64,000 nt of DNA, taken from the NCBI RefSeq assembly GCF_023501975.1, contig NZ_JAMFLH010000006.1, positions 178,867 to 242,866 on the forward strand, read 5' to 3'. Each line of letters starts with the position of its first letter. Position 1 is the stretch's first letter. This DNA is from Altererythrobacter sp. KTW20L. Its GTDB lineage: Bacteria; Pseudomonadota; Alphaproteobacteria; Sphingomonadales; Sphingomonadaceae. Below the pieces are notes generated by a model. That model was not told where the DNA came from. It worked only from the letters and a program-made list of their open reading frames with translations, and did no database searches. The position numbers and the translations under genes were made by a program. Positions 56,812 to 64,000 of the stretch are shown here, in pieces.

Positions 56812-57615
56812 ATGCTCAAGGTTTCTCGAAATGTTTGTTTGGGGATGACTGCGGCCCTTGCGCTTGCTTCCTGCCGGGAGGAGGCGCCCGCTCCCGAGCC
56901 GACTCCGGAGCCGACCGCGACAGCCAGCGCCACGGCGGAACCCGCCAGCGGCGCGCGGACGGTGGCAGAGGAAACCGACGACTTCCTGTTCGAATATTCC
57001 TATCCCGCCGAAGCGGGCAACGTGCCCGAACTGGCCCAATTGCTGAATGCCCGGCTGGAACGCGTGCGCGCAGGGCTGGTGCGTGAAAGCCGCGCTGGCC
57101 GCGAGGCGGCGCGGGACAACGGCTTCCCCTTTAACAAGTATTCCACCGGCATCGCCTGGTCGGTCGTGGCCGATACGCCGCGCTTCCTCAGCCTGTCGGC
57201 CAGCATCACGTCCTACAGCGGCGGCGCGCACGGCAATGCCGGGTTCGATGCGCTGGTATGGGACCGCGAGGCTGACACGTCGGTCGAACCGATCGATTTC
57301 TTCACCTCGGCAGAAGCGCTGGAAGAAGCCATCGGCACCGAACTGTGCGAACTGCTCGACCGCGAACGCGCCGTGCGGCGTGGGGGCGAGGAGTTGGACG
57401 GCGATACGTTCAACGAATGCGTGCCGCTGACCGACACGACGGTACTGCTCGGCTCGACCAATGGGCGGGTGTTCAACCGGCTGGGCGTGATGATGGGGCC
57501 CTATGTGGCCGGACCCTATGCCGAAGGCAGCTATGAATTCACCGTGCCGGTCGATGCCGAAGTGCTGGAAGTGGTGAAAGAAGAATACCGCAGCGCCTTT
57601 GCGGCGCGCGGATAG
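56812..57615 (+). CDS. DUF3298/RsiV-like lipoprotein
   Basis: A 267-residue protein with a lipoprotein signal (ALALASC, Cys near residue 20) and a Pro/Thr/Glu linker. A domain then follows with ISLSASITSYSGGAHGNAG-like features (here LSLSASITSYSGGAHGNAG), the hallmark of DUF3298, also seen in PdaC and RsiV. The N-terminal part, DDFLFEYSYPAEAGNVPEL, fits the companion DUF4163 fold. These domains bind wall-derived ligands in some proteins; the role here is unknown. ATG 56812 is preferred to TTG 56791. Confidence 0.8.
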   Translation: MLKVSRNVCLGMTAALALASCREEAPAPEPTPEPTATASATAEPASGARTVAEETDDFLFEYSYPAEAGNVPELAQLLNARLERVRAGLVRESRAGREAARDNGFPFNKYSTGIAWSVVADTPRFLSLSASITSYSGGAHGNAGFDALVWDREADTSVEPIDFFTSAEALEEAIGTELCELLDRERAVRRGGEELDGDTFNECVPLTDTTVLLGSTNGRVFNRLGVMMGPYVAGPYAEGSYEFTVPVDAEVLEVVKEEYRSAFAARG

Positions 57616-57661
57616 CGCTCGGCCCTCGCAATTCGCGGCCATTATCGCTACATCGCCCGTC

Positions 57662-58486
57662 ATGGTACAATATCAGCACGTCACCGCCGACACGACCGTC
57701 TATCGCGACGGCACCATCAAGCTGCATGGGCCGGAAGGCTTTGCCGGCATGCGCGCCGCCGGGAAACTGGCTGCACAGATTCTCGATGAACTGACCACAT
57801 TCGTCGTTCCCGGCGTGACCACCGGCGAGATTGACGACCATGTGCGCCAGATGATGCTCGATGGCGGATCGGTGCCTGCCACCCTTGGCTATCGCGGCTT
57901 TACCCATAGCTGCTGCACCTCGATCAACCACGTGGTGTGTCACGGGATTCCCGGCTCCAAGGTGCTCAAGGACGGTGACATCGTGAATATCGATGTAACC
58001 CCGCTGCTGGATGGCTGGCACGGCGATACCAGCCGGATGTACCTGGTGGGTGATGTGCCGCTGAAGGCGCGGCGGCTGGTCGATGTGACCTACGAATGCC
58101 TTATGATCGGGATCGACAAGGCCAAGCCCGGCGCGCGGCTGGGCGATATCGGCGCGGCGATCCAGGCCCATGCCGAAGCCAATCGCTATGGCGTGGTGCG
58201 CGAATTTTGCGGCCATGGCCTCGGCCGCCTGTTCCACGATGCGCCCGAAGTGGTCCACGCCGCCCGCGCAGGCACCGGGCCAGAACTGAAGCCCGGCATG
58301 TTCCTGACCATCGAACCGATGATCAATCTGGGGAAAGCGCCGGTAAAGATGCTGAGCGACGGCTGGACCGCCGTGACCCGCGACAAGAGCCTGAGCGCCC
58401 AGTTCGAACATTCCATCGGAATTACCGAGGATGGGTGCGAGATTTTCACCGCCAGCCCGAAGGGTCTCGACAAGCCGCCCTATTGA
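57662..58486 (+). CDS. map: Methionine aminopeptidase type I
   Basis: A 274-residue enzyme that removes N-terminal Met from nascent proteins. The five metal ligands can be placed: two Asp in GDIVNIDVT and GWHGDTSRMY, His in CGHGLGRLFHD, Glu in FLTIEPMI, and Glu in AQFEHSIGI. HGIPGSKVLKDGD is also typical. It lies 46 bases after the DUF3298 gene in the same direction. ATG 57662 is chosen; the longer frame starts in the upstream gene. Confidence 0.96.
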   Translation: MVQYQHVTADTTVYRDGTIKLHGPEGFAGMRAAGKLAAQILDELTTFVVPGVTTGEIDDHVRQMMLDGGSVPATLGYRGFTHSCCTSINHVVCHGIPGSKVLKDGDIVNIDVTPLLDGWHGDTSRMYLVGDVPLKARRLVDVTYECLMIGIDKAKPGARLGDIGAAIQAHAEANRYGVVREFCGHGLGRLFHDAPEVVHAARAGTGPELKPGMFLTIEPMINLGKAPVKMLSDGWTAVTRDKSLSAQFEHSIGITEDGCEIFTASPKGLDKPPY

Positions 58487-58605
58487 TGGCGGTCAATGAA
58501 GGGGCGTGGTATGGACCCCTATCCCCATCCTGCAGGACACAGGGCCCCAGGCGATCCTCGCCTTCCGCCCGCTGAAGCCCTGCAGTTATGGATAGGAGGA
58601 TCGTC

Positions 58606-59046
58606 ATGTCATTCCGTATGATTGCTACTGCCGCCGCACTTGCCGTTGCCACCTTGCCGGGCCTTGCTGCGGCACAGGAAGATGTCACCGTGCAGGAACT
58701 GGCCAACCGCTGGACTGCGGCCTACAATTCGGTCGATATTCCCGCGCTGGCTGCTCTCTATGCCGACGATGCCGAGCTTTACATCCACCACGAAGGCCGC
58801 GTGATCGGGCGCGGGGCGATCAGCGATTACTGGGCGGCGGACATGAACCGCGCCAACCCCATTACCGTGCTCAATGTGACCGACGCCGTGGTCGATAGCG
58901 AGATGATGCTGGTCCACGGCAACTACCAGGTGCTCGACCGCTTCCTCGGCGTGCCGCTGGGCAGCGGGCGGTTCGCCCATATCTGGGTGCTGGACGAAGA
59001 CGGTTGGGTGCTCGACCGCGACGTGTGGGTGGATCGCAGCCAGTGA
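58606..59046 (+). CDS. Secreted NTF2-like (SnoaL/DUF4440-type) protein
   Basis: A 146-residue protein with a signal peptide ending in GLAAAQ and a single NTF2-like alpha+beta-barrel domain (LANRWTAAYNSVDIPALAALYADDAELY; GRGAISDYWAADM; WVLDEDGWVLDRDVWV). Such domains bind or isomerise small molecules, or serve as scaffolds. TAGGAGGA precedes the ATG. Its TGA overlaps the ATG of the cytochrome gene, so the two are translated together. The ligand is unknown. The 119 bases upstream hold no other feature I can support. Confidence 0.78.
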   Translation: MSFRMIATAAALAVATLPGLAAAQEDVTVQELANRWTAAYNSVDIPALAALYADDAELYIHHEGRVIGRGAISDYWAADMNRANPITVLNVTDAVVDSEMMLVHGNYQVLDRFLGVPLGSGRFAHIWVLDEDGWVLDRDVWVDRSQ

Positions 59047-59417
59047 TGACCTTGCGCGCCCGGCTGGCGACAGTGTTCTGTGCCGCCATGCTGGGCGCGT
59101 GCCAGCCGCTGGACTCTGTTGCCGAAGCTACGCCGCCGCCGGTGGTGGACCACGAGGTGCTGGCCTTTGCGCAAGCGGCCTGCGGCGGGTGCCATGCGGT
59201 GGAGCAGGACATGCTCTCGCCCAATCCGCTGGCGCCCGAATGGCCGCGCATCGTCAACACCCCGGGACTGACCTCGGCCTCGCTCGAACGCTGGCTGGTC
59301 GATGCGCACAATTACCCCGAGGAAATGGATTTCGACCTCGATGCCCCGCAGGTGTCGGACCTGGTCGGCTATATGCTGGGCCTGCGACGCGAGGGGTATG
59401 AGCCGCCGAGCCTTTAG
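59046..59417 (+). CDS. Lipoprotein monohaem cytochrome c
   Basis: A 123-residue protein. A lipobox (MLGACQ, Cys near residue 19) anchors it to a membrane, and one CGGCH haem c site follows near residue 46. The distal ligand is probably Met in YPEEMDFDLD. DLVGYMLGLRR is the usual C-terminal helix of small c-type cytochromes. It is coupled to the NTF2-like gene by a TGATG overlap. Cytochrome maturation genes ccmAB lie 200 bases away on the other strand. Confidence 0.85.
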   Translation: MTLRARLATVFCAAMLGACQPLDSVAEATPPPVVDHEVLAFAQAACGGCHAVEQDMLSPNPLAPEWPRIVNTPGLTSASLERWLVDAHNYPEEMDFDLDAPQVSDLVGYMLGLRREGYEPPSL

Positions 59418-59506
59418 GCTTCGCGCTTTCCTACAGGGTCGCCGCGCGCCTAAGGGCGTGGCGGCTCTTTCCAATCGATGGCAGATGCGGGGTGTTTTTC
59501 CCGGGG

Positions 59507-59599
59507 AGGTGTCACTTTGTCCGCCCGGGCGTTTAGCGGGGCAGGTGACTGTAATCAGGCGATAAATGTGACTTGAGGGAAAGTGACAGGGTGTCACTT
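59507..59599. repeat. Cluster of TGTCACTT/AAGTGACA octamers
   Basis: In the 199-base gap between the convergent cytochrome and ccmB genes the word recurs: GGTGTCACTT (to 59517), GGTGACT (59544-59550), TGTGACTT (59567-59574), then AAGTGACA (59581-59588) and TGTCACTT (59592-59599). The last two form a perfect inverted repeat with a GGG centre. It could act as a hairpin terminator without a T-run or as a protein-binding array. I see no gene in this gap. Confidence 0.5.
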
Positions 59600-59616
59600 G
59601 TGTAACCTTTGCGGCT

Positions 59617-60279
59617 CTAGCCTTCGCGCGCGGCCCTGATCGCGGCCCCTCCGGCAAAGGGCGCGATGGCGACCAAGAGCAGGCTGATCGCGCCGGTCAG
59701 GGCAAGGCCGCCCTCGCCGCCGGTGGACAGCGATCCTGCGCCGAACACCAGCAGCGGCACGGCCAGCGGAATCAGCAGCAGGCCCGACAGCGCCGCCCCG
59801 CCGCCTTTCAGAGCCACGGTAACGCTGGCAATGATCACGCCGATGGCGGCAAGACCGGGGGTGCCTGCCAGCAGGCCCAGTTCAACGGTGCGCAGCTTGT
59901 CCCCGTCGATCCCCACCAGCGCCGAAGCGGGCAGGGCGGCGAGCATGATGAAGGGACCGAAGCTGAGCCAATGGGCGACCATGCGAACGGCGACCAGCAG
60001 TTCTTCGGACACCCCGCGCAGGGCCCACTGGTCGAAGAAGCCCGCTTCCACATCGCTCGCCAGCAGGCGGTCCAGCGGCAGGATCGCGGCGAGCAGGGCG
60101 GCGACCCAGATCACCCCGCCGCCGGTCGCGGCGAGCAGGGTGGGGTTGGGGCCGATCGCGAAGGGATAAAGCATGGCCACGGCGAGGAAGAACAGTAGCG
60201 GCAGCAGCGATCCGCCGCCGCGCATCCCCGGCAGCAGCCGCGCAAGATCCCGGCGCAGAAGGGCAGCAAGCGTGCTCAT
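59617..60279 (-). CDS. ccmB: Haem exporter permease CcmB
   Basis: A 220-residue inner-membrane protein with six hydrophobic helices. The N-terminal LLRRDLARLLP and the LLASDVEAGFFDQWAL segment fit CcmB. With CcmA it forms the ABC unit that acts in cytochrome c maturation (release of holo-CcmE). It overlaps ccmA by four bases. The other ccm genes are not in this window. Confidence 0.9.
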   Translation of the reverse strand: MSTLAALLRRDLARLLPGMRGGGSLLPLLFFLAVAMLYPFAIGPNPTLLAATGGGVIWVAALLAAILPLDRLLASDVEAGFFDQWALRGVSEELLVAVRMVAHWLSFGPFIMLAALPASALVGIDGDKLRTVELGLLAGTPGLAAIGVIIASVTVALKGGGAALSGLLLIPLAVPLLVFGAGSLSTGGEGGLALTGAISLLLVAIAPFAGGAAIRAAREG

Positions 60280-60851
60280 CGGGTGTAGGTCGCAAGGTCG
60301 AGCCGGCGCAGGTCGGGCAGGGCGAAGGGCTGGTGGCTGGCGATCAGGGCAAGCCCTCCTGCCGCGACATGGCCCGCCACCAGGTCCTCGACCATGGCAA
60401 CGCCCCTGGTGTCGAGCCCGTTGAGCGGCTCGTCCAGCAGCCAGATCGGCGCCTGCTGGCCGATCAGCCGGGCGAGCGCGGCGCGCTTCCTTTGGCCGGT
60501 GGAGAGATAGCGCACGGGCACGTCGGTGAGGTCGGCGAGGCCAAGCTGGTCAAGCGGGGCGGATTGCGGATCGAGCCGGTGCCAGAAGTCGAGAGCAGCG
60601 CCCAGCGGCTGGTGTTCGTCCAGCGCGGGCCGCTCGTCCAGCAGGCCCGCCATGCCGTGCCGCTCGACCGACCCGGCGAAGGGGCGCAAGAGGCCGGCGA
60701 TGATGCGGATCAGGCTCGACTTGCCCATGCCGTTGGGCGCGACCACCTGGCAGGCCTCGCCGCCCGCAAGGTCCAGCGAGAGGCCGGCAAACAGCACGCG
60801 GTCCCCCCGGCGGCAGGCAAGATCGCGGGCAGTGATGCGGCAGGCTTCCAT
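60276..60851 (-). CDS. ccmA: Haem exporter ATP-binding protein CcmA
   Basis: A 191-residue ABC ATPase. Walker A is APNGMGKSSL, the signature is LSTGQRKRAALARL, and Walker B is IWLLDEPLNGLD. ATP hydrolysis drives the CcmAB step of cytochrome c maturation. The first Gly of Walker A is replaced by Ala, a mild variation. ATG 60851 is chosen; the long open frame upstream covers the divergent phhB gene. Confidence 0.9.
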   Translation of the reverse strand: MEACRITARDLACRRGDRVLFAGLSLDLAGGEACQVVAPNGMGKSSLIRIIAGLLRPFAGSVERHGMAGLLDERPALDEHQPLGAALDFWHRLDPQSAPLDQLGLADLTDVPVRYLSTGQRKRAALARLIGQQAPIWLLDEPLNGLDTRGVAMVEDLVAGHVAAGGLALIASHQPFALPDLRRLDLATYTR

Positions 60852-60911
60852 CGGCCACCGCGTTAGGGCACTGTTCGCGCGGCGACAAGCAAGTGAAAGG
60901 CAGGGGTAAAA

Positions 60912-61196
60912 GTGGACCGGTTGACCGATAGCGAACAAGAGACAGCCCTGTCCTGCATCCCGCGCTGGACCCTGCGCACCGATGGCCGCGCAATCAGCCG
61001 CACCTTTGCCTTCAAGGATTTCAACGCCGCCTTCGGCTTCATGACCCGGGTGGCCCTGGCGGCGGAACGGCTGGGGCACCATCCCGACTGGTCAAATGTT
61101 TACAGCCGCGTGGACATCACCCTGACCACGCATGAGGCAGGCGGACTGACCATGCGCGATATCACGCTGGCGCAGGTGATTGACCGGATGGCCTAA
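60912..61196 (+). CDS. phhB: 4a-hydroxytetrahydrobiopterin dehydratase
   Basis: A 94-residue pterin-4a-carbinolamine dehydratase that regenerates pterin cofactor for phenylalanine hydroxylase or serves in pterin metabolism. The active-site motif LGHHPDWSNVYSRVDI contains the conserved histidines, and a third lies in TLTTHEAGG. It begins with GTG. It is divergent from ccmA and its stop overlaps that of the S9 peptidase by four bases. Confidence 0.92.
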   Translation: MDRLTDSEQETALSCIPRWTLRTDGRAISRTFAFKDFNAAFGFMTRVALAAERLGHHPDWSNVYSRVDITLTTHEAGGLTMRDITLAQVIDRMA

Positions 61197-63136
61197 AGCC
61201 CGGCGATAAATTCCCGCCCTGCCGGAATCTGCGCGGTCGAGGCGCCCAAAACCTCGCCCAGATCCTCCACCCGGCCGCCGAGATTGGTGGCGAGGAAGCC
61301 CTCGACGATGGCGTTGAAGGCGATGTTGTTTTCCGGGCGGTGGAAGCCGTGGCCTTCATCGGGAAACAGCACATAGGTGACGGGGATGCCGTGGCCCTGC
61401 ATGGCAGCGACGATCTGGTCGCTCTCGGACTGCTTGACGCGCGGATCGTTGGCGCCCTGGCCGATCAGCAGCGGGCGCACGATGCGGTCCGCCTTGTGGA
61501 TGGGGCTGCAATCCTTGAGCAGTTGCAGGCCTTCGGGCGTGGTCGGGTTACCCATCCGGTCATGGAACTGCTTGACCATCGGCGCCCAGTAGGGCGGAAT
61601 CGTTTCGAGCAGGGTCTCGAGGTTCGACGGCCCGACAATGTCCACCCCGCAGGCGAAAAGCTCGGGCGTGTAGGTCAGGCCCACCAGCGTGGCATAGCCG
61701 CCATAGGAGCCGCCCATGATCGCCACCTTGTCGCGCGCGGCATAACCCTGTGCCACGGCCCATTCGACCGCATCGACCAGGTCGTCGTGCATGGCCTTGG
61801 ACCATTGCAGGTTGCCCGCATTGATGAAGTGCTTGCCGAACCCGGTGGAACCGCGGAAATTTACCGACAGCACACCATAGCCGCGGTTCGCCAGCCACTG
61901 GTGGGTGAGGTTGAAGCCATAGCCGTCGCGTGCCCAGGGGCCGCCATGGACCACGAGGACCAGCGGCACCGGGCCTGATGCACCGGCGGGCAGGGTGAGG
62001 TAGCTCGGCAGGGTCAGCCCATCACGCGCAGGGATCTCGTGCACCTGCATCGGCTGCAGCGGAGCGCCTTCCAGTGCGGGCTTGGTGACGTAGAACAGCT
62101 TGAGGCTATCCGCCGCGCGGTCGTAGATATAGCAGCGCATGGGGGCCACCAGCGGGTCGTTCCAGACCAGCCACTTCAGGTCATCATCGGTGCGCGACAT
62201 CACTCCGAAATCGCCGTCGAGCTGCTCGCGCAGCCAGTCGAGCGAGCTCTTGATGCCCTCGTCCACGCAGTGCCATTCGGTGGTGAGGTAGGTCACCGAC
62301 CATGCCTGGATCACCCCGGTCCTGGTATGGCGCATGGTGCCGCCGATATCGGCGCGGGCATCCTCGGCCAGCAGGGTGCGCTGGCCTGTGGCGGTTTCCT
62401 CGGCATAGAGCGCGGCGGTATCGCGGCCGCGGCTGTCGAGCCAGTAGAGCGTCTCGCCGTCGGTCGTGTAACCCGCCATGTGGGTGCTGAGCGAATCGTC
62501 CATCGCGATCACTTCGCGCGGACTTTCCGCAATCACGCCATCGGTGATTTCATGCAGGTCCGTACCGCCCGCCTCGTTCTGCCGCATGGCCCAGCGCAGG
62601 GTCAGGGCATCATCGGTTTCGAACCCTGCCCATTCGTTGTTCTCCAGCACCAGCTCCAGCGCGCCGGTGGTGAGGTTGAGCGAATGGACATCGTGCCACT
62701 GCGGATCGCGGTTGTTGAGGCCCACCAGGATGCGGTCACGGATGGTGTCCGATGCGCCGACGATCTGCACGCGGGTGTTCTCGAACGGGGTCAGGCACGT
62801 CTCCGCGCCGGTCGCGACATCGACCTTGTAAAGCAGGTAGTTCTCGTCCCCCGCCTTGTCCTGGACATAGAGCAGCGCGGTGGAGTCGGGCGACCAGAAG
62901 TACTGCGGGATCGGCCGGTCCTTGGCGCTGGTCATGCGGCGGGCATTGTCGGGGGCGGCATAGGGAGCCATGAACACGTTCATCACGCCTTCGTGCGGGG
63001 CCATCCAGCTCAGCCACTGGCCATCGGGGCTGATCTTGCCGCCACTGCGCACCGGATTGCCGAACAGGTCCTCGCGCGGGATCAGCGGGACGTTGGCGAC
63101 GAGGTTGGCGGCGGTGCCAATGGTTGGCGTGGTCAT
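61193..63136 (-). CDS. S9 family prolyl oligopeptidase / acylaminoacyl peptidase
   Basis: A 647-residue serine peptidase with an N-terminal beta-propeller (WSPDSTALLYVQDKAGDENYLL; TGERTLLAED-type blades) and a C-terminal alpha/beta hydrolase domain. The nucleophile is Ser in MGGSYGGYATL, the acid Asp is near NDPRVK, and His is in FPDEGHGF. No signal peptide is seen, so it is probably cytoplasmic. It cleaves short peptides; specificity is unknown. Confidence 0.92.
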   Translation of the reverse strand: MTTPTIGTAANLVANVPLIPREDLFGNPVRSGGKISPDGQWLSWMAPHEGVMNVFMAPYAAPDNARRMTSAKDRPIPQYFWSPDSTALLYVQDKAGDENYLLYKVDVATGAETCLTPFENTRVQIVGASDTIRDRILVGLNNRDPQWHDVHSLNLTTGALELVLENNEWAGFETDDALTLRWAMRQNEAGGTDLHEITDGVIAESPREVIAMDDSLSTHMAGYTTDGETLYWLDSRGRDTAALYAEETATGQRTLLAEDARADIGGTMRHTRTGVIQAWSVTYLTTEWHCVDEGIKSSLDWLREQLDGDFGVMSRTDDDLKWLVWNDPLVAPMRCYIYDRAADSLKLFYVTKPALEGAPLQPMQVHEIPARDGLTLPSYLTLPAGASGPVPLVLVVHGGPWARDGYGFNLTHQWLANRGYGVLSVNFRGSTGFGKHFINAGNLQWSKAMHDDLVDAVEWAVAQGYAARDKVAIMGGSYGGYATLVGLTYTPELFACGVDIVGPSNLETLLETIPPYWAPMVKQFHDRMGNPTTPEGLQLLKDCSPIHKADRIVRPLLIGQGANDPRVKQSESDQIVAAMQGHGIPVTYVLFPDEGHGFHRPENNIAFNAIVEGFLATNLGGRVEDLGEVLGASTAQIPAGREFIAGL

Positions 63137-63399
63137 GATTGCTCCCGTTTGGTCAGGGGTGACAGCTAGGGATGCGTAGGGGAAAAGGGAAGGGCGGGGC
63201 CTTAGAGCGCCGGGTTATCATAACAATGCCAGCGCTCTGTGAAGTTGTGAGCCGACGACGTTTTGATCTGAAAGATAATTCCTGCCAAAGGAAAGCGGAC
63301 TGCGCAACGCATTTCATGCCATAGCTTTGGGGGCAGTTGGCTGAATGGCAGCTCTTGGCGTAAATCCCTTAAAGGCCAGACGGCAGGAAATGGGGGTGG

Positions 63400-63579
63400 T
63401 TAGCTGCCATCCAGATTTGCGCGGCGATTTTGCAGCCACATCAGCGCGATCGCTGCAATTGCGCCGACAACGAATGCGCCATAGTAGACGGCTCGCCATT
63501 CAAGGTCGTCTCGACCAATAACCCCAGCAGAGAAATGGGCCCCAGCCGATATCAGCAAGATGCGCTCAACGAACTTCAT
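63400..63579 (-). CDS. Small membrane protein, 59 residues, unknown
   Basis: An open frame of 59 residues beginning MKFVERILLISAG. One strong hydrophobic segment spans about residues 31-49 (AVYYGAFVVGAIAAIALMW) and a weaker one about 4-21, followed by a basic end (NRRAN). It lies in loosely packed DNA and has no strong ribosome site. I recognise no family. The 263 bases between it and the S9 gene hold only an inverted repeat, AGAGCG/CGCTCT, around a GTTATCATAAC palindrome. Confidence 0.45.
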   Translation of the reverse strand: MKFVERILLISAGAHFSAGVIGRDDLEWRAVYYGAFVVGAIAAIALMWLQNRRANLDGS

Positions 63580-63603
63580 TTGCCAACTATGCCGATGGTT
63601 CTG

Positions 63604-63690
63604 AACGACCGCAATGGGTCGTTTCCTGACCGACAGCTTTTTTCCAGATCCACGCGGGAACTGCCATTCCGCTAACGGTCAGTTCTGGAG
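63604..63690. repeat. Degenerate paired hairpin repeat
   Basis: AACGACC-GCAATG-GGTCGTT (from 63604) is a perfect 7-bp hairpin, and AACTGCC...GGTCAGTT (63660-63683) is a weaker one of similar form. The text around GACCCATTGCGG, read on the minus strand, resembles a dispersed repeat I recall from sphingomonad genomes. The relation is a guess. Confidence 0.3.
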
Positions 63691-63731
63691 TCGCGCGGTG
63701 GAAAGCTGACGCCGAACCTTGCAGCATCGCG

Positions 63732-63989
63732 TCACTTGTCGAAACTTGCCGCGCCGCATTTGGGACAAGGGTCGATGATCCACGGATACCAGAATGGTCC
63801 AGACTGCGATACCATACCGTGTCCGCATGTTCGGCGCTTCCCAGCGATCAAAATGTATCGCACACCACTATAACCGGCAACAGCCCACCAAAGAAGTCGG
63901 ATGGGCCATGAAGCGTCGCCGGAAAACACCGCTGAGATGGCGATGATGCCGAAGGCAAGCATTTTCAATGTAGCGGTTGATTGCGTCAT
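63732..63989 (-). CDS. Small membrane protein with zinc-ribbon-like cysteines
   Basis: An 85-residue protein with two hydrophobic segments (about 9-22 and 31-48), then a C-terminal soluble part with Cys55-x-His57 in RTCGHGM and Cys75-x-x-Cys78 in DPCPKCGA, the pattern of a small zinc ribbon. An in-frame stop lies just upstream of the ATG, so the start is firm. Base composition is lower in GC than the window average. The family is not recognised. Confidence 0.55.
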   Translation of the reverse strand: MTQSTATLKMLAFGIIAISAVFSGDASWPIRLLWWAVAGYSGVRYILIAGKRRTCGHGMVSQSGPFWYPWIIDPCPKCGAASFDK

Positions 63990-64000
63990 TAGGGTTCAAG

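Overview
The window is an ordinary-looking, densely packed stretch of high-GC bacterial chromosome. Gene content, protein style and conserved gene neighbourhoods (ispH-thrB-rnhA; argS-SPOR-nagZ-scpAB-tatABC; tamAB; a large TonB-dependent receptor; a Tad/Cpa pilus cluster; an M17 aminopeptidase beside an SH3 protein) point to an alphaproteobacterium of the order Sphingomonadales, most likely the Erythrobacter-like group. This placement is inferred from recognised families, not from a database search. I found no rRNA, tRNA, CRISPR array, insertion sequence or prophage block.

Layout. 1-6744: end of an FKBP isomerase gene, a DUF4153 membrane protein, then the GatCAB amidotransferase genes, split by a flavodoxin-fold oxidoreductase and a 93-residue unknown, then trmL read from a non-ATG start. 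6741-17163: ChrA, a secreted M16 peptidase, clpB with a heat-shock-type promoter that encloses a palindrome, and a TonB receptor whose promoter carries phased direct repeats. 17164-19391: an SDR dehydrogenase, MTA phosphorylase and a MarR regulator, closed by a strong terminator. 19467-26817: a minus-strand Tad/Cpa pilus operon (cpaA, B, C, D, E, tadB, tadC) without cpaF or pilin. 26859-34189: hydrolase, FAD oxidoreductase, YegP-like protein, rnhA-thrB-ispH, a lipoprotein and argS. 34192-38948: the SPOR-nagZ-scpAB-tatABC series, covering cell division, wall recycling, chromosome segregation and folded-protein export.

38956-50772: an amidohydrolase whose 5' end contains a palindromic repeat, a beta-hydroxyacid dehydrogenase, threonine deaminase, Bpt, TamA and TamB, and a lone GH24 lysozyme. 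50854-55294: a CaCA antiporter, glnA-glnB nitrogen control with a sigma-54-like promoter, argC and an orphan SH3 protein. 55379-63136: leucyl aminopeptidase, a DUF3298-type lipoprotein, map, a secreted NTF2-like protein coupled to a lipoprotein cytochrome c, ccmAB, phhB and an S9 peptidase. 63137-64000: looser DNA with two small minus-strand genes and degenerate repeats.

No clear new defence or biosynthetic system is visible. The most interesting signals are regulatory or structural: the palindrome inside the clpB promoter, the repeats at the TonB receptor promoter, the 106-bp palindromic element read in frame at the start of an exported amidohydrolase, an octamer array between two convergent genes, and the pilus cluster lacking its motor ATPase.
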